A DNA stretch of 64,000 nt from Oceanobacter antarcticus. GTDB taxonomy: Bacteria > Pseudomonadota > Gammaproteobacteria > Pseudomonadales > Oceanobacteraceae. The translations under genes and the position numbers were made by a program. The notes beneath the pieces are model-generated. The model was not told the origin of the DNA and ran no database searches. It saw only the letters and a program-made list of their open reading frames with translations. Of this stretch, positions 36,506-45,504 are shown one piece after another (position 1 is the stretch's first letter; every line of letters begins with the position of its first letter). The stretch lies in NCBI RefSeq assembly GCF_044962685.1, contig NZ_JBBKTX010000001.1:62001-126000 (forward strand), read 5' to 3'.

Positions 36506-39100
36506 ATGACGACCTCTGAACACTATTCCCATAACACATCGCTTGCTGCGTTAGCGGATGTCCTTGCGGCGCCGCTGTTACTGGCGCGGCGGTGTCCTCC
36601 TGCCCCCTTGTCACCCTGTATAAAACGCCTCGATTATCCTCTGGATGCCACGACTCCGGGGTTGGTGTGGATTCATGCTCCCGCCGGATTTGGTAAAACC
36701 CAATATCTGCTGGAGTGGTATCACCACTGGCAGGGGCAAGGGCTGAATGTCATCTGGTTCAATTGTGAAGTGACGGATGATGCGGCCTTGTTGCTGCAGG
36801 CTTTATTGGCTGGCGATGGGTCTGCAGCGGCGATTGAGTTGGCCCGACATTGTTGGCCTTTGGCTGAAACGCCTGCGTTTGCTGCCGGACAGCTGGAGTC
36901 GATCCTGATCAACTGGTTGGCGCTGATCGACCGGCCGCTGTGTGTGTGTGTCGATAATCTGCAGAATCTTGATGAGACTGGCTGGCGTCTGGTTCAGCTG
37001 CTGATCAGTCGGGTGCCAGAGACTTGTTCTCTCGCTTTGGCGACCCGTCGGGCACCCAGTGGTGCCAGTGTGGTGTTCCGGCATCCGTCGTTACTGGCGG
37101 TTGCTGTGCGTCAGCTTACCTTTAGCCTGCCGCAGCAGCAACGCTGGCTGGCGGAGCATGGCCTGTCGCTTGATCAGGATGAACAGTTGCTGCTGGATCG
37201 CCGTTTGGGTGGCTGGCCGGCAGCGCTGGGGATCTGGCTGGCCTGTGTCCGGGCCTATGCAACTCTGGAAGTGATGGCCCCCGGGTTGGGGATGTTTGAG
37301 TTGCAGGATTATTGGTTCAGTGATGTGGTTGCTGACCAGTCGGCTGAGAATCGATTACTGTTGCAACAACTCGCGGTGCTGGAGTATGGCTGTGAGGATC
37401 TGTTAAGGCGGTTGAATCAGTGGGATTCCAGCGCTGGCATCGATGAATTATTACGCAACGGATTTTTACAGCCGTTGGATCAGGCCGGTTGGGTCAAGGT
37501 AGCGGCTCCGTTTCGACGGCTGATATTTGCGACCGTTACGGAGGTGCAGCGGGAGCAATGGCACCGTCTGGCTTTTTATTGGTACGGCGAGCATCAACAG
37601 CCTGTGCGGGCGTTGGAGCATGCACAAAAAACGGCCATGGCAGCCGAGCTTGCCCCCTGGATGGAGTCGCAGGCGGAGGCTTTGCTGGCGAGCCTGGACA
37701 TCGCTGGTCTGATCGACTGGTGTGAGCTGGCTGGTGATCAGGTGCTGAATCAATCGCCACGCCTGATGCAACTGGCCTGTTGGGCCTGGCTGGTCAGCCA
37801 TCGGCAGCGTCGGGCCGAGTCGATGTTGCGGCAGCTGATGCATCGACAGTTACTGGATGACGCCGAGCTGGCGGCATTGCAAGGGTATCTGGCGCGGCTC
37901 AAGGGGCAGCAAAAAAGCGCCATAAGTCTGTGTAAAAAAGCGCTTGATGGTTTGTCGGGCGATCGTTACAGCATTCGCTTTCTGATGTGCAGCACGTTGA
38001 CCTATCTGAGCCTTGGCGAAACCGATCTCGACAACGCCCGCGCCTGGAATCGACGTGCCATGCAACTGGCACGGCAACATGGTGGTTGGGCGCTGGAGGC
38101 GCTGGCGATGTTTGACCAGGGGCGTATCGAACTGCACCGGGGTCATCTGGAATTCAGTCTGGATCTGATTGATGCCGGTATTCAGCTGTTACGGGACAAA
38201 CCCGGACGTATTGCGGTCGTGCCAATGGGTCGACTGATGGTGTATCGCGCCTTTTTGTTGTGGGTCACTCATCGTCATCCGGATACGCTGCCAGATTTAC
38301 TGGAACAGGGCAGCCGTTACTGCCGTGAAGGGGCGGATGTGATGATCTGCTACGGCTACGGCCTGCAGGCCATGATTGCTGCCGCAGATGGGCACTGCCG
38401 CCAGGCACTGGATCTGCTGGATGAGGTTGAGCGCTTGATGCACAGTTGGGGCGTCGAATCGGCCAGTTACCTCTGGCTGATTCTGGTAAAAGCCAATGTC
38501 TGGATTTCCCAGGGCAAACACCATCGCGCCCAGGGTTGTCTGGTTGAATTGTTGCAGGGGCAGCCGGTAGCGCACCTGCCGCGTCCGGAAGTATTCCCGT
38601 TGTTACCAGACTTTGCCGCTGCGACCCAGGCGCGGTTGTATCTGGTGTGCGGTCGCTTTCATGATTGCCTGGCGGAAGTGGATGAGTGGTTACGCTGTAA
38701 TTCCAGCCCGATGATCATGATGCTGATCCAGTTGATTCGTGCTGCGGCCTTGCGTGGTTGTAATCAGATTGCTGAAAGTCAGCATATTTTTAATCAGGTC
38801 GGGCATCAGTTGCGCCAGGAAGGCATTAGCATGAGTTTCAAAGCCTGGTTACCGGAGCTGTATGCTCCGGCACGAGAAGCAGAATCCACGTTTACCACCA
38901 CGGCCAGGGTTCAGCTTAGTGAGCGGGAGCACGATGTGCTGCGCAAGATTGCCGAGGGGTTATCGAATCAGGAAATAGCCTCGCAATTGTTTATTTCCCT
39001 GCATACGGTCAAGACTCATGCCCGCAAGATCAATATCAAACTGGGGGTAAAAAACCGTACCCAGGCAATTCACAAGGCGAAGGAACTGCTGTTGCTTTAG
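36506..39100 (+). CDS. MalT/LuxR-type large ATP-binding transcriptional regulator
   Basis: 864 residues with the LAL/MalT layout. The N-terminal P-loop is APAGFGKT (58-65), followed by an AAA-like ATPase (CVDNLQNLDETGWRLVQLL as Walker B region, then LATRRAP and RLGGWPAAL). The middle is a TPR-like helical superhelix. A LuxR helix-turn-helix sits at the C-terminus (LSEREHDVLRKIAEGLSNQEIASQLF...VKTHARKINIKLGVKNRTQA). Such proteins are activated by a small ligand plus ATP, as MalT by maltotriose or AlkS by alkanes. No target operon adjoins, so the inducer is unknown. Confidence 0.9.
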   Translation: MTTSEHYSHNTSLAALADVLAAPLLLARRCPPAPLSPCIKRLDYPLDATTPGLVWIHAPAGFGKTQYLLEWYHHWQGQGLNVIWFNCEVTDDAALLLQALLAGDGSAAAIELARHCWPLAETPAFAAGQLESILINWLALIDRPLCVCVDNLQNLDETGWRLVQLLISRVPETCSLALATRRAPSGASVVFRHPSLLAVAVRQLTFSLPQQQRWLAEHGLSLDQDEQLLLDRRLGGWPAALGIWLACVRAYATLEVMAPGLGMFELQDYWFSDVVADQSAENRLLLQQLAVLEYGCEDLLRRLNQWDSSAGIDELLRNGFLQPLDQAGWVKVAAPFRRLIFATVTEVQREQWHRLAFYWYGEHQQPVRALEHAQKTAMAAELAPWMESQAEALLASLDIAGLIDWCELAGDQVLNQSPRLMQLACWAWLVSHRQRRAESMLRQLMHRQLLDDAELAALQGYLARLKGQQKSAISLCKKALDGLSGDRYSIRFLMCSTLTYLSLGETDLDNARAWNRRAMQLARQHGGWALEALAMFDQGRIELHRGHLEFSLDLIDAGIQLLRDKPGRIAVVPMGRLMVYRAFLLWVTHRHPDTLPDLLEQGSRYCREGADVMICYGYGLQAMIAAADGHCRQALDLLDEVERLMHSWGVESASYLWLILVKANVWISQGKHHRAQGCLVELLQGQPVAHLPRPEVFPLLPDFAAATQARLYLVCGRFHDCLAEVDEWLRCNSSPMIMMLIQLIRAAALRGCNQIAESQHIFNQVGHQLRQEGISMSFKAWLPELYAPAREAESTFTTTARVQLSEREHDVLRKIAEGLSNQEIASQLFISLHTVKTHARKINIKLGVKNRTQAIHKAKELLLL

Positions 39101-39480
39101 GGGACATCTCTTTAATCCGGCAGCCTCCGCAGGGCGCGGGTTGCCGCCGTCCAGTGCGGTGTTGACGAATGTGAAAAGGACGGGTCATTTCGCTGCATTC
39201 GCCACCTTGCCCTGCACAACGGCAACACTCGCGCAGAGCCGTGCAGGATTAAATAGTTATCCCCTTTCGTTTAGTTGACCATTGGTCTTGATGTCATCGG
39301 TCTTGATGCCGTTGTTCTTTTATGTGTGGCGATGGTACGTGTGATGATGGTATGAGTGGTGATGGTATGTGTGGTGATGCAAAAGCAGATGGTCGCTTGA
39401 TAATACTCGCTGTCACTGGCGAATTGCACGGCTGTCGTCTAAACCTTAAAAGGTTTACTGGATGCAATGGTTGGTAACAC
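39101..39480. other. 380-bp intergenic region with repeats
   Basis: No convincing gene. It contains two copies of GGTCTTGATG (about 39284-39307), the 15-bp tandem repeat listed separately, and a 7-bp inverted repeat AAACCTT/AAGGTTT near 39440-39455. The promoter of the receiver-domain gene should lie here. Confidence 0.4.
39325..39380 (+). repeat. 15-bp tandem repeat, about 3.7 units
   Basis: Units at 39325-39339, 39340-39354, 39355-39369 and a partial one at 39370-39380, consensus TGTGGTGATGGTATG with one to three changes each. Being a multiple of three, it keeps an open frame: a 51-codon ORF (39322-39477) would read as CGDG-like repeats. No ribosome binding site was seen, so coding is doubtful. 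Confidence 0.75.
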
Positions 39481-40662
39481 ATGGAAACGACATATCACGC
39501 CGTCATTCTGGCGATCGGGCCACTTCCCGAGATAGAAGCGGTGCTGGACGACGGTTACACACTGCATCAGGTTGGGCAGCTGGACGCCATTCAGGAAGGG
39601 GTGTGGCAATACGATGCCAAGCTGATTCTGGTCGATCTGGTCAGTATTGGCCCTAAAACTGGCATTGCCGCCTGTCGTCAGCTCAAGGATGATCCGGCCA
39701 CTGCAGAAGTACCGCTGGTGATGCTGGCCAACAGTGAAACCCTCAAACATCGGATGAGTGCTTACGAAGCCGGTTGTGATGACTACCTGGTTCGCAGCGA
39801 CCTGGATGAGATGAAGCCAAGGCTCGATCGGGTACTGTTTAACAAGGTTGCAAACGATCAGCTCAAGGTGCAACTGAAACACGCCAATGAAATGGCATTT
39901 ATTGCCATGTCCGATACGTCTGATCTGGGCGTTAATATCCAGTTTTTACTCGACGTGAATACCTGTAACAACCTGGATGAACTGGGTATGCGGCTGTTTC
40001 AGGCGTTAAAAAGCTACGGCATCAATTGCAGTTTGCAAATACGCTCCCGTTTTGTGGTCAAGAACATGGAAGCCAACGGCATGGCCAAGGAGCTGGAAGC
40101 GGCGCTACTGATGGAGTGTCGGGATCAGGGCCGCTATGTTGATTTTGGCAAGCGCTCCATTATGAATTACGGCTCGGTATCCATCCTGGTGAAAAACATG
40201 CCGGTGGATGACCGCAATAAATATGGTGCCATCAAGGATAACGTGTTCTCGCTATTACAAGGGGCTCATGCCCGAACCATGGCATTGGATAACCTTTACT
40301 CCCTGGAGATCGAAGGTCAACTGGTCAGGCGCCTGGTCAGCAGCATGCGCGGTCTGATGGCCTCGGTCGATGATTCCTATCAGCTCGTTATGCGCGATAT
40401 TGCCAATGTGGTTGAAGGGATGGCCGAAGGTGTGGAAAGCAGTTTGCAATTTCTGGGGATGGACGAACAACAGGAGAGGGCAATCCAGAACATTATGGAG
40501 CAGGGCGTAGCCGATACCTCGAAGGTCTTTAACGAAGGTATCCGGATTGACGATGGTCTTGGTGTCGTACTGGACAAAATCAATCGTGCCATCGGCAGTG
40601 GCCATGGTGATATGAAAGAGCTGACACGGCTGCTGGAACTGCTGCCTTCGGTGGTCGAGTAA
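39481..40662 (+). CDS. atypical receiver-domain protein with GAF-like and helical C-terminal regions
   Basis: 393 residues. Residues 1-120 follow a CheY-like receiver, with a possible phosphoacceptor Asp52 in LILVDLVSIG and the CRQLKDDPATAEVPLVMLAN loop. The acidic pair after strand 1 is missing (AVILAIGPLP), and the usual KP lysine is Arg105 (DDYLVRSD). A middle region of about 150 residues resembles a degenerate GAF domain, and the end is a long amphipathic helical region. There is no DNA-binding or enzymatic output. It may act by protein contacts. A large regulator precedes it on the same strand, 380 bp away. Confidence 0.75.
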   Translation: METTYHAVILAIGPLPEIEAVLDDGYTLHQVGQLDAIQEGVWQYDAKLILVDLVSIGPKTGIAACRQLKDDPATAEVPLVMLANSETLKHRMSAYEAGCDDYLVRSDLDEMKPRLDRVLFNKVANDQLKVQLKHANEMAFIAMSDTSDLGVNIQFLLDVNTCNNLDELGMRLFQALKSYGINCSLQIRSRFVVKNMEANGMAKELEAALLMECRDQGRYVDFGKRSIMNYGSVSILVKNMPVDDRNKYGAIKDNVFSLLQGAHARTMALDNLYSLEIEGQLVRRLVSSMRGLMASVDDSYQLVMRDIANVVEGMAEGVESSLQFLGMDEQQERAIQNIMEQGVADTSKVFNEGIRIDDGLGVVLDKINRAIGSGHGDMKELTRLLELLPSVVE

Positions 40663-40865
40663 TACCGGTTTGACCAACCATGCCATTAACTCAACAAGAT
40701 CTCTCTCCCTTTGTAGAATGGCCACCAGTTGCCGTGGTGATATAAAAGAAAAGGGGGTGGCTATTGGCATCCTGCGAACTTTCTGATCATTTTTGATCAC
40801 CCGGTAAGCCTGTCGGACGACTTGGGCGTTGACCTGATTTTCTGCAAACCCCTTTTACTGCTGCG

Positions 40866-41435
40866 TCAGCGCTGCAATTGCTGGTTTTGAATTGAGTGGC
40901 GCTGGATATACACGGTGACCGCCGGGCTGCGCAGTATTTCCTTGTTATTGGCGTCTTTGATCACAGCTTCGAGCAAATGTTGGCCTCGTATCAGTTGGTT
41001 GATGGGGATGCTGTTGTCGTGCCCGGAAGCGATCGGGCTGCCATCGACCAGTACTACAAAGGTGTCTTCTGCCCGCAACGCCGGTATGACGTCAATCAGG
41101 ATGTTCAGGCTGGCGGCCAGGCCGGTGGGGATGTTTTCCTGATTGGAAGGGCTGAGTATTTGCAGGCTGGTGTAATAACGTTCTGGTTGAACGGGTGCTG
41201 CAGTGGGTGGCGCCCGGTCTGCTGAGAGTGGCACAAAGGCAGGCACGGTTGGCAGTTCATTCACATCGTGGGCTTCCGAGTCGGCACTGGCGCGATCGCT
41301 GAACGTCAGGTTGCCGGCGGCATCTCGGGTTACGTACACCTGGGTACTCGCCTGGGCATAACTGGCGGCGGTCAGACAGAGTATGCATAACAGCCGTGCG
41401 ATTGAAGACCGTCGGGAGGATATCAGGCACATCAT
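40866..41435 (-). CDS. exported DUF4124-domain protein
   Basis: 189 residues. The signal peptide ends near SYAQAS. Then QVYVTRDAAGNLTFSDRASADS is the DUF4124 motif (Y-x-x-x-D-x-x-G-x-x-x-F-S-D), followed by a Pro-rich linker. A C-terminal Ig-like beta domain (LQILSPSNQENIPTGLAASLNILIDVIP...LLEAVIKDANNKEILRSPAVTVYIQR) follows. DUF4124 proteins are periplasmic and common in gammaproteobacteria. Function unknown. Confidence 0.85.
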   Translation of the reverse strand: MMCLISSRRSSIARLLCILCLTAASYAQASTQVYVTRDAAGNLTFSDRASADSEAHDVNELPTVPAFVPLSADRAPPTAAPVQPERYYTSLQILSPSNQENIPTGLAASLNILIDVIPALRAEDTFVVLVDGSPIASGHDNSIPINQLIRGQHLLEAVIKDANNKEILRSPAVTVYIQRHSIQNQQLQR

Positions 41436-41575
41436 AAAGTCTGTCCTCTGTCATGGGGTTTTGATGGCGACAGCTTACCCGAGTTTCTGCAGCAAAGGCG
41501 AACGATGTGCAGGGGTTGAATTCATCGTTATGCTGCAGGCGTTAGAATTGTGAACCAGTTTAAACAGGAAGACAG

Positions 41576-42010
41576 ATGATTGGGTTGATTCAGCGGGTTT
41601 CTGACGCCAGTGTGGCGGTGGATGGCAAGGTGATTGGCGAGATTGGTGGTGGTTTGTTGCTGCTGTTGGGGGTGCAACCGGACGATACGTCGACAGAGGC
41701 CGACAAGTTATTACACAAGGTGGTCAATTACCGGGTCTTTGCGGATGACGAAGGCCGTATGAATCGAAGTTTGCTCTCCGCCGGAGGACAGCTGTTGGTG
41801 GTCTCGCAGTTTACCTTGGCAGCAGATACCGGCCGTGGCTTGCGGCCGGGCTTCTCGACGGCGGCAGCGCCAGTCTTGGCTGAATCCTTGTACGATTATT
41901 TTGTCGCAGCAGCGGGGCAGTGTGTTCATACTGCCAGCGGCCGCTTTGGTGCTGATATGCAAGTGGCATTAACGAATGACGGCCCGGTCACATTTTGGCT
42001 GCAAGTTTAA
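41576..42010 (+). CDS. dtd: D-aminoacyl-tRNA deacylase
   Basis: 144 residues, the usual Dtd length. Shows the catalytic SQFTLAADT motif and the C-terminal cross-subunit motif NDGPVTFWLQV (usually NxGPVT). It removes D-amino acids and glycine mischarged on tRNA. A SirB-like membrane protein gene starts 24 bp on. Confidence 0.96.
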   Translation: MIGLIQRVSDASVAVDGKVIGEIGGGLLLLLGVQPDDTSTEADKLLHKVVNYRVFADDEGRMNRSLLSAGGQLLVVSQFTLAADTGRGLRPGFSTAAAPVLAESLYDYFVAAAGQCVHTASGRFGADMQVALTNDGPVTFWLQV

Positions 42011-42033
42011 ATTCGTACTTTTCTGAGGATCTT

Positions 42034-42402
42034 ATGGACTACTCTGCTGTAAAACACGCTCACGCTGGCCTGGCTTATTTGTCAGCGCTGTTGTTTCTGA
42101 TTCGTTTCGGACTGGTGTATGCCGGAGCCGGGATGGCCTCCAGCAAACTGGTCAAGATTCTGCCGCACGTGATCGATACGATCCTGCTGGTATTTGCCGT
42201 CTGGCTGTGTGTGCTGATTGGCCAGTATCCACTGGTTGATGGTTGGCTGACAGCCAAGGTGGTGGCGCTGGTGGTATTGATTGGCGCAGGTGTCATCGCG
42301 GTGCGACAGCGCAGTATCCCCGCCGCTGTGGTGACTCTGTTAATGTACGTTTATATGGTCGGGGTAGCGAAGAGCCATCATATATTGTCGTGGCTGGCCT
42401 AG
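42034..42402 (+). CDS. SirB-family integral membrane protein
   Basis: 122 residues from the ATG at 42034, preceded by GAGGAT; the longer frame from 41995 starts inside dtd. Four hydrophobic segments and the N-terminal VKHAHAGLAYLSALLFLIRF, with PHVIDTILLVFAVWLCV, match the SirB family of small four-helix membrane proteins. Its biochemical role is not known. Its stop codon TAG is also the left border of a decayed MITE copy. Confidence 0.85.
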   Translation: MDYSAVKHAHAGLAYLSALLFLIRFGLVYAGAGMASSKLVKILPHVIDTILLVFAVWLCVLIGQYPLVDGWLTAKVVALVVLIGAGVIAVRQRSIPAAVVTLLMYVYMVGVAKSHHILSWLA

Positions 42403-42480
42403 ACGTTCCCTGCGTTCAACGCCTTGGCTGATGAAATTTTCACCGACAACAGGCTTTGTTCTATCATGGAGAGCGCCCGC
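42402..42480. mobile_element. decayed, internally deleted copy of the 44856/63462 element
   Basis: About 79 bp. The core CTGCGTTCAACGCCTT, then GCTGATG...ATTTT, and CAACAGG, aligns with bases 45066-45109 of the first full copy. The end ATCATGGAGAGCGCCCGC matches the right end of the second full copy (ATCATTGAGAACGCCCGC) with two changes. The left TIR is reduced to ACGTTCC. It starts at the TA of the preceding TAG stop codon. Confidence 0.65.
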
Positions 42481-42635
42481 TGATCTGATGTCTGGCCGAT
42501 CGTAAAAGACTTTTACGGTCGGCTTTGGATCTTGGATTTTGACACCGGAGGCGCTTTACTGGCTCCCTGATGTCATATTGATACCGCCTCTGTCACTGTC
42601 ACCTGATCAGGTATGGGCGGTTGACCGGAGCTGTT

Positions 42636-44852
42636 ATGAGTAAATCTGATTCTGTCCTTGCTACGGCCCGTGCAGCGGGTGCCCCGACGATCGTCGGTGG
42701 TGGTCCGAAAAAGGTGCTGTATACCCTGCAGACCGTTGGGCGTATTGGTCTGATCAATTCTGCCAAGGCGCTGAAAAGCCACAATACCTGCAAGGCCTGT
42801 GGTTTGGGTATGGGGGGGCAGCATGGGGGAATGACCAACGAATTGGATGAGTTTCCGTCGGTCTGCAACAAAAGTATCCAGGCGCAGTCGACGGACATTC
42901 AGGCGCCGATTCCTACCGCCGTCTTCAAACACTCGCTGGACGATTTTCAGCAACTCAGTCGCTACGAGCTGGAACACCTCGGTCGTCTGAACACCCCGTT
43001 GTTCAAGCCCGCAGACAGTGATCATTATCAGGTACTGAGCTGGGAGTCAGCGTTTGAGCGTATCGCCGAACGTATGCAGGTGACTCCGGCGGAGCGGAGC
43101 TTTTTTTATTCTTCCGGACGCTCGTCCAACGAAGCCGGTTTTGTCTTGCAGCTGCTGGCGCGGTTATCCGGTACCAATAATGTCACCAACTGTTCCTATT
43201 ACTGCCATCAGGCGACGGGCGTGGGGCTGCAATCCACCGTCGGGTCGTATACCGCGACGGTGGAACTGGCCGATCTGGCGGAATGCGATCTGGTGGTACT
43301 GATAGGCGCCAACCCGGCTTCCAATCATCCTCGTCTGATGCACAAGCTGATGGCACTGCGTGAACGTGGCGGCCATGTGGTGGTGATCAATCCGGCGAAA
43401 GAGTCGGGGCTGGTGAAATTTGCGGTTCCCAAGAGTCCCCGCTCGATGCTCAAGGGGGGGAGTGACATTGCCTCGGAGTATCTGCAGCCCAGGGTGGGGG
43501 CGGATATCTGGTTACTGTATGGGCTGGCCAAATCGCTGCTGGAACAAGGGTGGATGGATGACGCATTTATGCAGGCCCATACCGAAGGGAGTGATGAATT
43601 CCTGACGCAGGTGGCCGGGCTGGCGTGGCCGGACATTGAAGACAGGACCGGTGTTGCCCGCGTTGATATCGAGCGAGTGGCGGCATTGTACGGGCGTTCC
43701 ACCAAGGCGATTTTTGCCTGGGGGATGGGAGTCACACATCACACCCATGGTGCCGATACCGTTGAGGCCATTGCTAACCTGGCGCTCTGTCGGGGAATGG
43801 TCGGCAAGCCGGGGGCTGGGCTGTTGCCCTTGCGGGGTCATAGTAATGTGCAGGGGATTGGCACCATCGGCGTTAAACCTGTGTTACCGGAGCAGGTGTT
43901 TCAGGCGCTTGAACAGGAGTTGGGTGTCCGTCTGCCAACCACCACGGGGCTGGATACGCTCGCCAGCCTGGAACAGGCTCATGCCGGAGCCGTCGATCTG
44001 GCTGTCTTGCTGGGCGGTAATCTGCTCGATGCCACACCGGATACTCGCTGGGCCAGGGAGGCGCTTGACCGGGTCAAGACCAAGGTGTTCCTCACCACAA
44101 CTCTGAACCGTGGCCATGTCTCCGGTATGGAGCACAGTGAAGCCTTTATTTTACCGGTTGCCGCCCGGGATGAAGAATTTGAGCCAACCACGCAAGAGTC
44201 GATGTTCAACTACGTCCGCCTCAGTGATGGCGGAATTACCCGGCTGGACAATGTCAAAGCGGAGAGCGCTATTCTGCTGGAGTTACTCAAGCGGGGTGTG
44301 TCTCAACCTGGGCTGGATCTGACGGCGATTGAATCCCATCAAGGGGTGCGCGAATGCATTTCACGGGTGGTTCCCGGTATGGCAGGGCTGGCGGATATCA
44401 GTGACAGCCAACGGGAGTTCCATATTCCCAACCGGCTGATCAAGACCCCGAGTTTTACCACACCGTCTGGCAAGGCGCATTTTCAGACCCACAGGCTTCC
44501 CGGTCTGAAAATGTCGGCGGCGTTTCCGTTTGCACTGATGAGCGTGCGTAGCGAAGGGCAATTTAATTCCATCATTTATGAAGAAGCAGACAGCTATCGT
44601 GGCACCCCCAAGCGCTGGTCGGTACTGATGTCGCCGCAGGATATGCTGGAGCTGGGTATCAAGCCACAACAGGCCGTGACCTTGCGTTCCCGTAATGGCT
44701 GTATGGAAGGGGTAGAGGTGTACCCCTATGGACTGACTCGGGGTGCAGTGATGGCCTATTACCCGGAAGCCAATGTGTTAACCGGCATTGAGCGTGACCC
44801 CAGAAGCCATACGCCTGCATTCAAATCCGTGGCAGTGGCGGTGGAGGTATGA
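42636..44852 (+). CDS. FdhF/YdeP-family molybdopterin oxidoreductase
   Basis: 738 residues from the ATG at 42636, with GGAG 6 bp before it; a TTG at 42621 would add 5. An N-terminal three-cysteine iron-sulfur site (Cys52, Cys55, Cys77 in NTCKACGLGMGG...PSVCNKS) is followed by the molybdopterin oxidoreductase core (SSGRSSNEAGFVLQLLARL, VLIGANPASNHPRL, VTHHTHGADTVEAI, GLLPLRGHSNVQGIGT) and a C-terminal dinucleotide-binding domain. The NYCHEPSG region of YdeP is here YYCHQATG. YdeP-type proteins are linked to acid resistance; the reaction is not established. No partner subunit or fdhD gene is adjacent. Confidence 0.87.
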   Translation: MSKSDSVLATARAAGAPTIVGGGPKKVLYTLQTVGRIGLINSAKALKSHNTCKACGLGMGGQHGGMTNELDEFPSVCNKSIQAQSTDIQAPIPTAVFKHSLDDFQQLSRYELEHLGRLNTPLFKPADSDHYQVLSWESAFERIAERMQVTPAERSFFYSSGRSSNEAGFVLQLLARLSGTNNVTNCSYYCHQATGVGLQSTVGSYTATVELADLAECDLVVLIGANPASNHPRLMHKLMALRERGGHVVVINPAKESGLVKFAVPKSPRSMLKGGSDIASEYLQPRVGADIWLLYGLAKSLLEQGWMDDAFMQAHTEGSDEFLTQVAGLAWPDIEDRTGVARVDIERVAALYGRSTKAIFAWGMGVTHHTHGADTVEAIANLALCRGMVGKPGAGLLPLRGHSNVQGIGTIGVKPVLPEQVFQALEQELGVRLPTTTGLDTLASLEQAHAGAVDLAVLLGGNLLDATPDTRWAREALDRVKTKVFLTTTLNRGHVSGMEHSEAFILPVAARDEEFEPTTQESMFNYVRLSDGGITRLDNVKAESAILLELLKRGVSQPGLDLTAIESHQGVRECISRVVPGMAGLADISDSQREFHIPNRLIKTPSFTTPSGKAHFQTHRLPGLKMSAAFPFALMSVRSEGQFNSIIYEEADSYRGTPKRWSVLMSPQDMLELGIKPQQAVTLRSRNGCMEGVEVYPYGLTRGAVMAYYPEANVLTGIERDPRSHTPAFKSVAVAVEV

Positions 44853-44855
44853 CTA

Positions 44856-45135
44856 GGGGGCGTTCTCAATTGGTCAATCGGATCTGCTGAGAGCCCGTTG
44901 GCTTCAGAACAAGCCATGAGGAGTGCCTCCTGTGTTTAATAAACAGGGCGAGCTCAATAAGCGACGAATAACACCGTTCTGGAGTCAACTGGCCTCAGCC
45001 CGAAGGGTTATGGTTAAACATCCATCATGCGGTGTTGTTGAACTTGAAAAGGGCCCACCATTCTCTGCGTTCAACGCCTTGCCTGATGGATTTTTTCTCC
45101 ATAACAGGACGCATTAACTAATTGAGAACGCCCCC
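44856..45135. mobile_element. MITE-like element, copy 1 (280 bp)
   Basis: Perfect 16-bp terminal inverted repeats (GGGGGCGTTCTCAATT at 44856-44871 and its complement at 45120-45135), each flanked by TA (44854-44855 and 45136-45137). It has no transposase; a 64-codon ORF inside it (44923-45117) is not conserved in copy 2, which has a stop there. It sits 3 nt after the stop codon of the YdeP-like gene. TA or YTAR targets fit IS630- or IS5-related mobilising transposases. Confidence 0.85.
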
Positions 45136-45137
45136 TA

Positions 45138-45504
45138 AGCCCCGTTAAAACCCAGCTCAGCTTTGTAATGCCTGAGCAGAAGGAGCTGTTCAGGCAAAAG
45201 AAATACAAATAGCAATTGTTCCGTATCTGGAAAACAGCGATTCGGAATGACTAACACTTCCAAATATCCCGACTCAAGCTATCAAAGTGTGACGTGAATA
45301 GCATAACTGATGCTAATGGCTCACAAATTATGTGTATTTTTGATTTTTATTTCCTAAATGTCGGTTTATAAAACGACTTGGGTGCTTGTCATCAATTGTT
45401 AACAAACTGTTGTTAGTGGCAGGGCTAATACGGCGACCCCTAGGGCTGGTTCAATAACGTTAACACGTTACCGGTTGTCTGAACCGGCCCATGGAATTGC
45501 ACTT
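45138..45504. other. intergenic region upstream of kinase-like gene
   Basis: About 367 AT-rich bases with no convincing gene. A hairpin near 45170-45197 (TGCCTGAGCAG with CTGTTCAGGCA, one mismatch), a near-palindrome GTCGGTTTATAAAACGAC near 45362, and CCGGTT/AACCGG arms around 45471-45487. Promoter of the kinase-like gene presumably lies here. Confidence 0.4.

Noticed and set aside
44923..45117. 64-codon ORF inside MITE copy 1 as a protein gene
   Set aside because: The matching frame in copy 2 has stop codons and frameshifts, so it is not under coding selection. It is non-coding element DNA.
44856..45135. Remnant of an insertion sequence with a truncated transposase
   Set aside because: No DDE motif or transposase similarity is visible in any frame of either full copy. 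The size and TIRs fit a MITE better.
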